Assembly (NCBI RefSeq): GCF_004358025.1 | Contig: NZ_SMTL01000009.1 | Span: 1 to 64,000, forward strand | Source: Rhizobium deserti | GTDB lineage: Bacteria > Pseudomonadota > Alphaproteobacteria > Rhizobiales > Rhizobiaceae | DNA: 64,000 bases | Direction: 5' to 3' | Shown: in pieces, positions 18,288 to 27,265 of the stretch | Layout of the letters: every line of letters begins with the position of its first letter | How positions within the stretch are numbered: the stretch's first letter is position 1 | Position numbers and translations under genes: made by a program | Notes under the pieces: model-generated | What the model was told of the DNA's origin: nothing | Databases searched by the model: none | Seen by the model: the letters and a program-made list of their open reading frames with translations, nothing else

Positions 18288-18305
18288 TTCTGCAGATCTG
18301 CAGTT
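18288..18305. promoter_or_regulatory. tra-box-like dyad 2
   Basis: TTCTGCAGATCTGCAGTT holds a perfect 14-base palindrome CTGCAGATCTGCAG with the tra-box centre. It lies between traI and repA, where Ti plasmids carry two tra boxes that couple quorum sensing to conjugation and repABC expression. Confidence 0.6.
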
Positions 18306-18377
18306 TCCACCGACTATACGCCACCAATGGAATCTAACTAACTAGCGGAAAGATAATGCAGATTCAGCGAGCGGACT

Positions 18378-18411
18378 GGATTTTTTCAAAATCCGTTAAC
18401 TTGTTGTTAAC
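18378..18411. repeat. Dyads upstream of repA
   Basis: Two dyads sit together: GGATTTT (18378-18384) TTC AAAATCC (18388-18394), then GTTAAC (18395-18400) TTGTT GTTAAC (18406-18411). The position about 110 bases before repA suggests a RepA operator or centromere-like site. The second is one base longer than a typical 16-bp rhizobial parS, so parS is not claimed. Confidence 0.45.
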
Positions 18412-18515
18412 CTTAAATGTCTTGCGGCGTGACGGGAATCGGAAGATAGTTTCGCAAATGATGGCCTTCAAGCCGCTTTTTCGAAAGTGACGACGTCCGG
18501 GAAATAGATCGCAAA

Positions 18516-19706
18516 ATGAGCAATTCGCTGCCCAACCGATTTGATATCGAGATCGCCCAGCAGGGGTCGAAGATCTCAAGCGCGTTGCATATGTTGCGCA
18601 GCCAGCAATACCCGCCTGATGCGCGCAAGGGCCTGCGCAAGTTTCAACTTGCAGAAGTTGCGGACTTTATCGGCGTGACGCAGACTCACCTCAGACAACT
18701 TCATTCTGATGGAAAAGGGCCAGAAATCGAATTGGTCAGTGGACGCCGTTACTACACGGCGGACCAGATGCTTGAACTTCGTGATTATCTAGAGGCGAAC
18801 AAGAAATCCGACAAGCGGTACTATGTCCCCAGGAGGCGCGAAGGCGAACCGATGCAGGTCGTCTCGGTCGTAAACTTCAAGGGTGGAAGCGGGAAGACTA
18901 CCACCGCCGCACACCTTGCGCAGTATCTCGCTCTTACCGGCCATCGGGTTCTGGCGGTCGACCTTGACCCGCAGGCGTCCCTGACTTCCCTTTTTGGGAT
19001 CCAGCCGGAGCTTGATGAGACAGCCTCTCTCTATGAGGCTCTTCGATTTGACGACGAGCGCAAGCCCATCGGCGACGTGATCCAGCCGACAAACATTCCG
19101 GGACTCGACGTCGTGCCAGCGAACCTGGTTCTGCAGGAATACGAATACGATGTGCCGCTCGCAATCTCTTCCAAGAAGGGTGAGGACGGCCGACTGTTCT
19201 ACATGCGGATCGCCAGCGCTTTGAAGCAGGTTGATGATAAGTATGACATGGTCGTCATCGATTGCCCTCCTCAACTCGGTTACTTGACGATCACCGCACT
19301 CATGGCATCGACCGGGATCCTCATTACTATTCACCCTCAGATGCTGGACATCATGTCGATGAGCCAGTTTTTGATGATGCTCGGCGGGATCATGGGACCT
19401 GTCGCCGAGGCAGGCGCCGAAATGCGTGTTCAATGGTTCCGCTACCTCATCACACGATTTGAACCCACAGACATCCCGCAGGCTCAGATGGTCGGCTTCA
19501 TGCAGTCAATGTTTGCACAGCAAATGCTCAGAAACCACGTGCTGAAATCGACCGCGATTTCCGATGCATCGATCAAGAAGCAGACTTTGTATGAGGTCGA
19601 GCGGGGAGAATTTGTCCGGGCAACCTATGACCGGGCCATGGAAAGCCTAAATTCGGCCAATGCGGAGATAGTTGAGCTCATCCACGGGGCCTGGGGGCGA
19701 AAATGA
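18516..19706 (+). CDS. repA: Plasmid partition ATPase RepA
   Basis: A 396-residue ParA-family Walker ATPase of repABC plasmids. It moves plasmid copies with RepB and represses its own operon. An N-terminal helix-turn-helix (VADFIGVTQTHLRQL, about residues 50-65) precedes the deviant Walker A box FKGGSGKTTT (about 121-130). Walker A' is VDLDPQAS and Walker B is VVIDCPPQLG. Length and order are typical. It is first in repA-repB-repC (84-base and 156-base gaps) and divergent from traI. Confidence 0.97.
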   Translation: MSNSLPNRFDIEIAQQGSKISSALHMLRSQQYPPDARKGLRKFQLAEVADFIGVTQTHLRQLHSDGKGPEIELVSGRRYYTADQMLELRDYLEANKKSDKRYYVPRRREGEPMQVVSVVNFKGGSGKTTTAAHLAQYLALTGHRVLAVDLDPQASLTSLFGIQPELDETASLYEALRFDDERKPIGDVIQPTNIPGLDVVPANLVLQEYEYDVPLAISSKKGEDGRLFYMRIASALKQVDDKYDMVVIDCPPQLGYLTITALMASTGILITIHPQMLDIMSMSQFLMMLGGIMGPVAEAGAEMRVQWFRYLITRFEPTDIPQAQMVGFMQSMFAQQMLRNHVLKSTAISDASIKKQTLYEVERGEFVRATYDRAMESLNSANAEIVELIHGAWGRK

Positions 19707-19708
19707 GA

Positions 19709-19728
19709 CACTTGTCAGCCGTTTTTTT
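19709..19728 (+). repeat. 20-bp direct repeat, copy 1 (after repA)
   Basis: CACTTGTCAGCCGTTTTTTT begins 3 bases after the repA stop and recurs exactly at 22249-22268, just past repC. It is not palindromic. Copies at both ends of repB-repC suggest a replication or partition signal, or a trace of module duplication. Confidence 0.75.
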
Positions 19729-19790
19729 CAACGTTTTACTGAGTGTGTCCAACAGATTGTCGACGTTGACAGCAGGTTCGGAGGGTACTG

Positions 19791-20786
19791 ATGTCCCGTG
19801 AAAATCCCTTTGCGAAGCTGGATATGGCATCCATCACGGCTAATCAGACGCCGACGAAGCCGGGTTACGGCATGACAGGAGCCGCCAAGACGGTTGTCCG
19901 TTCTATCGAGGATATGGCCGAGAACACCAAGAAGCTTATGGAAGGCGAGGTGATCGTGGATCTCGATCCGGGGTTGATCGACGTCTCTTTCGTCGCCGAC
20001 CGTCTGTCTGACAATGGGGAAGAGTATCAGGAACTGCTTCAGGCGATCAGGGAATCTGGACAAACGACCCCAATCTTCGTTCGCCCCAGTTCAACAGATG
20101 CCAAACGATACATGGTTGTGTTCGGGCATCGTCGCCTGCGGGTTGCACGCGAGCTGGGCGTCCCCATCAAGGCAATCGTGAAGAAGCTCGACGACATCAC
20201 CTCGGCGATCGTGCAGGGTCAGGAGAATGCGGCCCGCTCGAACCTGTCGTTCATTGAACGCGCCTATTTTGCTCAGAACCTGATCGCGTTTGGAATGACC
20301 AAGGAGACCGTTCGTTCCTCGCTTGCCATCGACGAGGCTATGCTCTCGAAGATGCTCGCAGTCGCCGAGGTAGTGCCGGCATCAGTTATCACGGCAGTGG
20401 GCGCGTCCAAGAAAATCGGGCGCGACCGGTGGCTAAGCCTTCGCCAGCTTGTGCTTGCCCCTGCCCTGTCAAGGGCGGCCGTGGAGTATTCGGAATCCGA
20501 AGAATTCCGTAAGCTTTCTGAAAGTGAGCGTTTCGACGCGCTCCACGACTACCTGAAGCGATACAAGACGAAGTCGGCCGCGAAAAAGCCGAGGGCTAAA
20601 GTCCCGGTCCGGGACTGGACGTCGACCGATCGCGCATTGAACGTCGCGATGAATTCGAAGGCAAAGAAGGTCGCCATCGAGCTTACTAATGTTGAAGCCA
20701 GACCTTTCGGCGAATGGCTGTCTTCACACATGGGTCGTTTGTACGAGGAGTACAAAGGATCGAAAGCCGAAACCAACGGAGACTGA
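19791..20786 (+). CDS. repB: Plasmid partition protein RepB
   Basis: A 331-residue ParB-family centromere-binding protein. The ParB/Spo0J core is clear: IRESGQTTPIFVRP, the FGHRRLRVARELG box and ENAARSNLSFIERA, followed by the helix-turn-helix (MTKETVRSSLAIDEAMLSKM) at about 175-195 and a dimerisation tail. It works with RepA on a parS site. I could not identify parS with confidence nearby. It sits in the middle of the repABC operon. Confidence 0.96.
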   Translation: MSRENPFAKLDMASITANQTPTKPGYGMTGAAKTVVRSIEDMAENTKKLMEGEVIVDLDPGLIDVSFVADRLSDNGEEYQELLQAIRESGQTTPIFVRPSSTDAKRYMVVFGHRRLRVARELGVPIKAIVKKLDDITSAIVQGQENAARSNLSFIERAYFAQNLIAFGMTKETVRSSLAIDEAMLSKMLAVAEVVPASVITAVGASKKIGRDRWLSLRQLVLAPALSRAAVEYSESEEFRKLSESERFDALHDYLKRYKTKSAAKKPRAKVPVRDWTSTDRALNVAMNSKAKKVAIELTNVEARPFGEWLSSHMGRLYEEYKGSKAETNGD

Positions 20787-20794
20787 ACCGCGAA

Positions 20795-20848
20795 AGAAAA
20801 AGGCCCCCGAACGGCGAACCGTGGAAGCCTCTCTCGTCATCTCTAGCA
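20795..20848 (-). ncRNA. Counter-transcribed RNA (repE/incA type)
   Basis: In the repB-repC gap the minus strand has -35 TTGACT (20878-20883), a 17-base spacer and -10 GATTCT (20855-20860). The transcript would start near 20848 and end in a hairpin over 20801-20830 (inner stem ACGG-TTCG-CCGT) with a T-rich tail (20791-20800). Position and layout match the antisense RNA that limits RepC translation and sets copy number and incompatibility in repABC plasmids. Length is about 50 nt. Confidence 0.78.
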
Positions 20849-20942
20849 GGATCGAGAATCGCATTTCCCGGAATCACAGTCAAGAGTCTTGGCGCCGATT
20901 TGGTGAGCGGATTTCTTTTGCCTGAAGGAAGGTGAGAGAAAA

Positions 20943-22187
20943 ATGCAAACGGGACATGTGACGACGCCCTTTGGGCGGCGGCCGATGTCGCTCGCCCTGG
21001 TACGAGGCCAGATCGCGATCGAAAATCCGCAGCCGGACATGCGCGTCGCGAAGTGGAAAGTATTTCGAGACGTGTGTGAGGCACGGGAACGCCTGGGCAT
21101 CCAGGACAGGGCACTTGCCGTCCTTGATGCTCTCCTGACGTTTCACCCTCACGCGGAGCTCGACCCTAGTCAGGGGTTAGTCGTTTTCCCATCCAACGCC
21201 CAGCTGTCCGTGCGGGCACACGGAATTACCGAGACGACATTGCGCCGACAACTCGCGGCACTTGTCGATGCCAGCCTTATTCTGCGGCGCGACAGCCCGA
21301 ACGGCAAACGTTACGCGCACCGCAACCGCGATGGCGAGGTCGAGCAGGCCTACGGATTTGACCTGACACCGCTGCTGGCTCGATCCACGGAGCTCGCCCT
21401 GATGGCGCAGGACGTCGCCGCCGAACGCACTCGTTTTCGCCGCGCAAAGGAGGCCCTCACGATCTGCCGTCGCGATGTGCGCAAGCTGATCTCAGCTGCC
21501 GTGGAAGAGGGCGCTACAGGGAACTGGGAACATGCGGAATCCGAGTATGTCAGTATTCTCGCCCGCCTCCCGCGCTGTCCGAACCTTGCACAGGTCGAGT
21601 TTACGCTCTACGAGATGGAGCTCTTGCGGGAAGAGGTCCTCAACATCCTAGAAACACAGCTAAAAACTGAAAACGTGCACGGCAATGCCGTTCACAATGC
21701 CTGCCACATACAGAATTCAAACACCGAATCTATAAATGAACTTGAACCGCGCTCTGAAAAAGAACAGGGCGAGAGCTTGGCGAAAGAACCTCTGACGAGG
21801 AATGAGCCGAATGGACGATCGAAGACGAAACCTGAGCCGATCAAGGCATTCCCGCTCGGAATGGTCCTACGTGCCTGCCCTCAGATCGCTGATTACGGAC
21901 CCGGCGGGCACATTGAGCACTGGCGCGAGCTCCTGAGAGCGGCCGTCGTTGTGAGATCAATGCTCGGCGTCAGCCCCTCAGCCTACGAGGAGGCGTGCAA
22001 TGCCATGGGGCCGGAAAATGCGGCAGTTGCGGTGGCCTGCATTCTGGAGCGGTCGAATTTCATATCGTCGGCCGGAGGCTATCTGCGCGACCTGACTAGA
22101 CGCGCTGAGCGAGGCGAGTTTTCGCTCGGGCCAATGCTGATGGCTCTTATGAAGGCGAACGATCAGGGAAATCGGAGAATTGCGTGA
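20943..22187 (+). CDS. repC: Plasmid replication initiator RepC
   Basis: A 414-residue replication initiator of repABC plasmids, which by family knowledge acts on an origin inside its own gene. The N-terminal signature (GRRPMSLALVRGQI), the winged-helix region (FPSNAQLSVRAHGITETTLRRQLAAL) and the C-terminal block (VRSMLGVSPSAYEEACNAMG, ILERSNFISSAGGYLRDLT) are intact. Its expression is likely limited by the antisense RNA just upstream. The variable linker at about 235-300 is low in complexity, as usual in this family. Confidence 0.96.
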   Translation: MQTGHVTTPFGRRPMSLALVRGQIAIENPQPDMRVAKWKVFRDVCEARERLGIQDRALAVLDALLTFHPHAELDPSQGLVVFPSNAQLSVRAHGITETTLRRQLAALVDASLILRRDSPNGKRYAHRNRDGEVEQAYGFDLTPLLARSTELALMAQDVAAERTRFRRAKEALTICRRDVRKLISAAVEEGATGNWEHAESEYVSILARLPRCPNLAQVEFTLYEMELLREEVLNILETQLKTENVHGNAVHNACHIQNSNTESINELEPRSEKEQGESLAKEPLTRNEPNGRSKTKPEPIKAFPLGMVLRACPQIADYGPGGHIEHWRELLRAAVVVRSMLGVSPSAYEEACNAMGPENAAVAVACILERSNFISSAGGYLRDLTRRAERGEFSLGPMLMALMKANDQGNRRIA

Positions 22188-22248
22188 TTTTGGCATGGCG
22201 CGGCGTCCAACAGGCGCAGCAATTCGGCTCCTGAGTCTTCGAAGAGGT

Positions 22249-22268
22249 CACTTGTCAGCCGTTTTTTT
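22249..22268 (+). repeat. 20-bp direct repeat, copy 2 (after repC)
   Basis: Exact copy of 19709-19728. It lies 62 bases past the repC stop. The sequence runs into an AT-rich stretch to about 22285. Confidence 0.75.
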
Positions 22269-22361
22269 TAGTGATTTTCTTTTTTAGCACAGGGATTTAC
22301 TGGCGCTGGGCGGCAGTTCTGAGGGGACATCAGGTGATGTGGAAAGCGAAGGAAAAGCAGA

Positions 22362-23486
22362 TTGGCGTCGAGCGGATCAACGGGCACGCCCAGAAGGAAC
22401 CGCTTGATCGTCGGTCGGGTGCCGGAGAACACCGAAATGCTCTTCACACCCGCCGAGCTGTTCGGGGCGATGGCGCAGTGCTCCAGCAGAGCGAAGATAG
22501 ACCAGCGAGCCGCGAGGGCTCAGGTCCAGATGTGTCGCCATCTCATCTCAAGACACGTGGATGACAAGAACGATCGTTTTGCGCTGCTGGATACTGCCCG
22601 CACTCTGAAAGATTATGTCGGGAAAGCTATGACCGGCCTCGTTGGCGACGGCATTGCGTATCTCCAGATGGCTTGAGATGGATATCGCTGGGTGGATCAT
22701 TTCGAAAACCATGAAGTCCATGGCAAACGTCCGACGACTCGCTCGCCAGATTACGTCTTCAGCCGCACTCAAAATATGTTTGTCGCCCTTACGGAGTCGA
22801 AAGCGACCAAGGGAGCGTCCAAGGCTGCTTTTACCAAGACTGTTAGGGAAGGCTACAAGGAGCAGGGTTGAGCCCTATCTGGGCGCAGGATCGGTTCCTG
22901 GGTAGCGTCGCATGGCTATGCCGTCGGGAGCTGGATGAAATCGGTGAAAAGGGCCGAGATATTCATCGACCACACGGCAAGTCAGGCATCACCCAGCGGA
23001 AACGACGACGACACTTCCGAACGTTCTGATCCACGAGACGTGCGCTTTGGCAGCTACTGCGGGGTGCTGACTCTCCTCTTCGGGCCGGAAGTCGGCGAGT
23101 CTGCGCGCGATGGCAGCTGGAGGCCTGCCGAGCAGAGCTTCACCACAGTCCAGTGGCTCGGCAGAACATTGATTGTCGGAGAAGATGCTGAGTGGGAGCC
23201 GCTGGTCGTCACTGCCAAGGAGCATCTGATTTCCAGATCTGGACTAGTGAGGTTCGTGAACGGCATGGCGCTGGATCTGGAAATAGCTCAGCGTGTCTTT
23301 GCCTTAATCGAGTCGAGCGAAGGTGATATTGACCTCATGGCAGAATTTCCGGAGTTTCCGGCGGATCTGGCCGAGGCAGCAAGGCGATCCGGAGGAGCAA
23401 TCTTTCCAGACGGAATCGCGGTCTTGGGTCGCGATGAGGATCTGAGCCTCTATTCGCGGATCTTGGCGATCCGCCGGCGCAAGTAA
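22362..23486 (+). pseudogene. Decayed gene, possible PD-(D/E)XK nuclease
   Basis: Protein-like pieces lie in successive frames: a first part to 22676 (FTPAELFGAMAQ onward, ending YLQMA then TGA), a continuation past the stop (GYRWVDHFENHEVHGKRP, then PDYVFSRTQNMFVALTESKA) to about 22870, and a final intact part from 22935 (MKSVKRAEIFIDHTASQ onward, 183 residues). The middle has P-D followed 13 residues later by E-S-K, a pattern seen in PD-(D/E)XK nucleases; that is an inference. It is broken by at least one stop and one frameshift. The family is not otherwise recognised. Confidence 0.5.
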
Positions 23487-23871
23487 AGCCTGCCCTGGTT
23501 GAAAGCGAGCTAGAGGCCGAGGGCGTTGTCGCTGAGGGAATTCCGGCGATCGATGCTCGCTCGTATGCCACCCCCCACACTGACGTCGTTGAGGAGAAGC
23601 AGGCGCTGCCTTACCTTACTCGGGAATAGGGTTGGGATTTGCCCGACCCCTTGTGGTTGAGGTGGTCGATCGTCCCGCCTGCGCTAAGCGGAAAAGGCCC
23701 CTCCTGGAACGATCGTCCAACCGTCGTCGCCTTCTGTGAGTTTTCGGTCGCTCGAGTGTACTCCTGTTGGATGGTGATTGACGCAGCGGACCGCGGACAC
23801 GATTTGCAACTTTCTCGCGCAGATCAAAAGATGAGATTGATACAGTTGGGTTATCGGACCTGGAAGAAATT

Positions 23872-24923
23872 ATGCCGCTCCTTTTTTGCAATATTGCATG
23901 GATGAAGAATTACGCAGGCCGCGATGCTAAAGACCCTCCGAACGGTGGGGGTGGCTACGTTGTCTCGGAGGGAAGAGCCGGGGAGGAGTTGAACTTCGTT
24001 GAAGCTGACGATGGCTATGTCTATGGCCACTTCGAAACAATAAAGGACGACGTCGATCGCGATGTCAAAATCGAAAAACTGGGCACGTCGAAGCCGAGTT
24101 CATCGATGGTGTCGACGTCGTCTGGACCGCTCCTGTCGATGGCAAGGATCCCCTGTGCGTAATCGGGTGGTACAAAAATGCGCGGGTCTATCGCAAACGC
24201 CAGAGGTTCGAAGGAGGCTATCCCTCCGGCCAACATGAGCTCGACGAAGTCCTAAGCTTCCGGGTGCGAGCGCGGGCCGAGGACGCGCATCTCATTCCTA
24301 TGAACAAGCGCGATGAAGTCCTTTGCCTGGGGCTGGGATAAGGCTGGAGCGGGCAAGCGAGCTGGTGGTATGCGGACGACACGACCGATCCGGCGGCACG
24401 GAACTTCGTTGAAGGAATCCGTGCAATCATTGCGGGGGAATACCCGCGTTTGATCGACCGCCCGTGCGCAGCCGGGTCAAGCAGAGGGCGGGGCAGGCCA
24501 CAGCTGACGGCTACACCAGGTATGTTGAACGTCATGAGGTGCGGGTTAGCCCTCGGCACAACAAGCTCGAAAAGCTATTTAAAGACTATCTACAAAGGAC
24601 AGTCCGCGGTCTCCAATTCCTTCTACCTTCTGCGACGACCTGCGATTTACAGATGGAAAGGCCAGGATGTGATGGTCGGAGTCAAGCCAACAGAGGTTTC
24701 GAGTATTCGGTTCGCTATCCGTGCGGCCATAGGACAACTCTTCGACTATCGTCAGCAACAACGGTGGGAAGGGAAGCAGCTGATTGTGGTTGAAACGGAA
24801 GTGACCAGGGCCGACGACAAGGCCTTGGCTACCGAAAACGGGTTTGGGTTGGCTTGGCCGTCTGAAAAAGGCGATCTCAAGATCCTCTTGCCTTCAGCAT
24901 TGAAGCCAGCAGATGGATGCTAA
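23872..24923 (+). pseudogene. Decayed restriction-like nuclease gene
   Basis: The N-terminal piece is in frame from 23872 (MPLLFCNIAWMKNYAGRD) to near 24090. The next frame reads FIDGVDVVWTAPVDG, CVIGWYKNARVYRKRQRF and ADDTTDPAARNF after another stop. The last frame (to 24923) has the nuclease-like end KPTEVSSIRFAIRAAIGQLF, then VVETEV. The NIAWM ... GWYKNARVYR block is one I associate with restriction-like hypothetical proteins. In the expected E-x-K motif the residue before V-K is Gly, not Glu. Several frameshifts make it a pseudogene. Confidence 0.5.
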
Positions 24924-25060
24924 GGGGTAGGGTGGCGCGACCGCCTACATCATCGGACAGCTATGCAACGAGCCAAGCAACACCCGCTATTTCGCGCCAA
25001 TCCCGATCAAGCTGCGGGTGGAGAGGAATCGTCCGCCATTTTCTTTGTGAGGGCAGCTCA

Positions 25061-25207
25061 ATGAACTCGTTCCCGCCCGAGAACCGACCTTCTTCCCTGA
25101 TCGCGATGTCTGAATCGCCGCGGTTGATAAACGCCTATTCACAGTTTCTCGATAGGTACATGGCGCAGCAAGCTGGACTTGCAACAGTGAGGAAGAGATG
25201 TCTGTAG
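25061..25207 (+). CDS. Possible small upstream peptide (48 aa)
   Basis: An open frame just before the RelE-like gene and overlapping it by 10 bases. The last half (SESPRLINAYSQFLDRYMAQ) looks helical and could be an antitoxin or its remnant. There is no recognised domain. The overlap with the next start favours translational coupling. Confidence 0.3.
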   Translation: MNSFPPENRPSSLIAMSESPRLINAYSQFLDRYMAQQAGLATVRKRCL

Positions 25208-25479
25208 CCCTCAGCAAAAGAGCCGAAATCGCTTTGAGATCGCTGAGCCAACTCGAGCTTAAGCGGGCACTGAAAGCACTTGATGAGCTTGACCGGCAGA
25301 GCCGCAATGAAAGCAGATTCCACGATGTAAGTCGCGTGAACGTGGGAAGTGAAAAGCTATTTGCCTACAAGGCGAGTGAAAGGCTGCGCCTCGTTTTCTC
25401 CGTAGCGGAGGGCCGCGTTTTTGTTGAAGACATATTGAATCCAGACCAGTACCAGCGAATGGTCGGGAGAAAAGCATGA
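25198..25479 (+). CDS. RelE/ParE-like toxin-fold protein
   Basis: A 93-residue protein with the layout of the RelE/ParE fold: helices first (SKRAEIALRSLSQLELKRAL), then strands (KLFAYKASERLRLVF, GRVFVEDIL). RelE proteins usually cut mRNA on the ribosome. No standard antitoxin is adjacent, only a 48-residue upstream frame. Its stop overlaps the ATG of the DUF4263 gene by 4 bases, so the two are surely co-translated. It may be an accessory to the defence nuclease rather than a free toxin. Confidence 0.65.
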   Translation: MSVALSKRAEIALRSLSQLELKRALKALDELDRQSRNESRFHDVSRVNVGSEKLFAYKASERLRLVFSVAEGRVFVEDILNPDQYQRMVGRKA

Positions 25480-26102
25480 AACCGTTGAAGGCTCATGTGT
25501 TCAACCCCGCCGCTTGCCGTCAAGAATGGCACGATTTCAAAAATTTGCTCTCGAGCAAACCGACCCTGTCTGAGAGGAAGGACATCTTACCGTTTTTCAG
25601 AAAGCGCCAAAATCTGTCACTATTGATTAGCAATTACTTTCCTGAGCAGATCTATAATTCCGATCGGGTTTCACACGAATACGAAATCGACAGCCATTTC
25701 GTGGCGGATCTCGTGGTCGGAGATTCTTTGCGCAAACAATACGTGCTTGTCGAGTTTGAAGAAGGCAAAGCCAACAGCATCTTCAAAACTTCCGGAAAGA
25801 AGGCGACGCGCGACTGGGCACGGCGCCTTGAGGGAGCCTATTCACAGCTGAACGATTGGATATGGAAGATAGAGGACAATCGGTCGACTTCTAACTTCCC
25901 TGCAGTGTTCGGCGGAAGCAACGCCAAATTTCACGGGCTCATCATTATAGGAAAGGGCGTAAGGTTGTCTCCACAAGAAGAGGCTAGATTGGATTGGCGT
26001 ATGGAGAAAGCCCTAATTGACTCCAAAAAAGTCAACGTGGTCACATTCGATCAGCTTCTCCTAGATCTTGATAGCTTCCTCACCCGGCTTCATCATGTCT
26101 GA
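25476..26102 (+). CDS. Shedu-type (DUF4263) defence nuclease
   Basis: A 208-residue protein matching the DUF4263/SduA-like family, a PD-(D/E)XK-fold nuclease used in phage defence. The candidate active-site region is VADLVVGDSLRKQYVLVEFE with a following Lys (EEGKA), and the family-typical helix RRLEGAYSQLNDWIWKIED comes next. There is little room for a large N-terminal sensor, so it is a short form. It overlaps the upstream RelE-like gene by 4 bases and lies at the end of a patch of broken nuclease genes, consistent with a defence island. Confidence 0.72.
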   Translation: MKPLKAHVFNPAACRQEWHDFKNLLSSKPTLSERKDILPFFRKRQNLSLLISNYFPEQIYNSDRVSHEYEIDSHFVADLVVGDSLRKQYVLVEFEEGKANSIFKTSGKKATRDWARRLEGAYSQLNDWIWKIEDNRSTSNFPAVFGGSNAKFHGLIIIGKGVRLSPQEEARLDWRMEKALIDSKKVNVVTFDQLLLDLDSFLTRLHHV

Positions 26103-26286
26103 CGGGAGGAGCTTAGACCCGGCCTCATCAATCTTTGCGGCGGGGTCAGGATATGATTAGGTTTCCCGGTGGCAACTCGACAAGGCTATCCTGACTCTGT
26201 TGGATTCCCGGGCTTCTAGCATCGTTGAGGGTGGTCGTCGGCAGACTTATTGAGGATGCCTAGGTCTGAAAATCGTCAACGCTGGA

Positions 26287-27237
26287 TCACGTTGCGCTTT
26301 CCTGTACGTCTTGCGCCGAGGAGCTAGCGAGTGCTAGGCGCTTCAGTCCCTTTCCGAGTGGTGTTTTTGTTGCAAAAAAACCCGTCGGCTCGTCGTAGTA
26401 ATCCCCAAGGAGGTCGAAACACCTCAAGTAGTGCTTTAGCCCATGAAAGCCTTGTCCGACATAGATAGAACGAGAATAGGGATGGGCCCAATTAGGTGCT
26501 ATGGTTTTTGAGTCGGCGGCCGCCCAGGTCTGCAAGACCCGCAAAGCCCCCCAAATATCTTGCGGCCAACGCGGACTATCGAACTGTACGACTAGCCTGA
26601 GGCCTGGCCGATATTCGGGTTGCTCTTCGAATTGGCCGATGCCCGGAAACTCGAACCGGCTCACAAGCCCGAAAAGCTCGGGAAATTCCTTGGCAAATGC
26701 CCTGACCAATTCCGCAAATATCGAGACACGCCCACTCGGCAAATCAACCGTGACGCGGACGGCTTCTTTGAGGATACTGGGCATTGTCACGAAGCTTGGC
26801 CCAAGCGTCGAAATCAACTTTTCCCGCAACTCACTAATTTCCAGATTGGAAACGGTGAAAAGCTGATCAACAAAGCCGGGTCCTTGATAATGAAGCCCCC
26901 GTTTACTTTTCGCGCACCATTCCGAGATGATTTGTTTCGCACCGCTCTGAGCGCTCACCTCGTTATGGTTATCGGACCACATCTGGCAAAAACTGGAAGC
27001 TTGAGAATCGACATCGTTCAAAGCCGCGAAATCCTTGCTAAGACGGCAGTGAACGAACTCCTCTAGGTCACGGTCCAAGGGGACGACCAACAGTCTGCCA
27101 TTATTCAGTATCACCGGATGGAAAGCTGCGCTGCTCTCAACAGCAGCGCTGATGGCCTTGTAATAGAGCTTGTCAGATCCCCGGAGGGATCCGACAAGCA
27201 TTGCTAAAACCTCATGAGTTGAAGAGACACCGCTCAT
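26287..27237 (-). CDS. Hypothetical partner of radical SAM enzyme
   Basis: A 316-residue soluble protein that I do not recognise. It has no signal peptide, membrane helix or clear metal site; aromatic-rich segments (SPRWPQDIWGALRVLQTWAA, then YVGQGFHGLKHYLRCF) suggest a folded enzyme or binding protein. It follows the radical SAM gene by 28 bases on the same strand, so it is likely in the same operon and may bind, cut or recognise the modified product. That role is inference from position only. Confidence 0.65.
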   Translation of the reverse strand: MSGVSSTHEVLAMLVGSLRGSDKLYYKAISAAVESSAAFHPVILNNGRLLVVPLDRDLEEFVHCRLSKDFAALNDVDSQASSFCQMWSDNHNEVSAQSGAKQIISEWCAKSKRGLHYQGPGFVDQLFTVSNLEISELREKLISTLGPSFVTMPSILKEAVRVTVDLPSGRVSIFAELVRAFAKEFPELFGLVSRFEFPGIGQFEEQPEYRPGLRLVVQFDSPRWPQDIWGALRVLQTWAAADSKTIAPNWAHPYSRSIYVGQGFHGLKHYLRCFDLLGDYYDEPTGFFATKTPLGKGLKRLALASSSAQDVQESAT

Positions 27238-27265
27238 CGCGATTAATTCCAGAATGGGGACCTAG

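Noticed and set aside
18395-18411. parS site of the repABC cassette
   Set aside because: GTTAAC-TTGTT-GTTAAC is 17 bases with a mismatched centre rather than the 16-base rhizobial parS form; kept only as a dyad.
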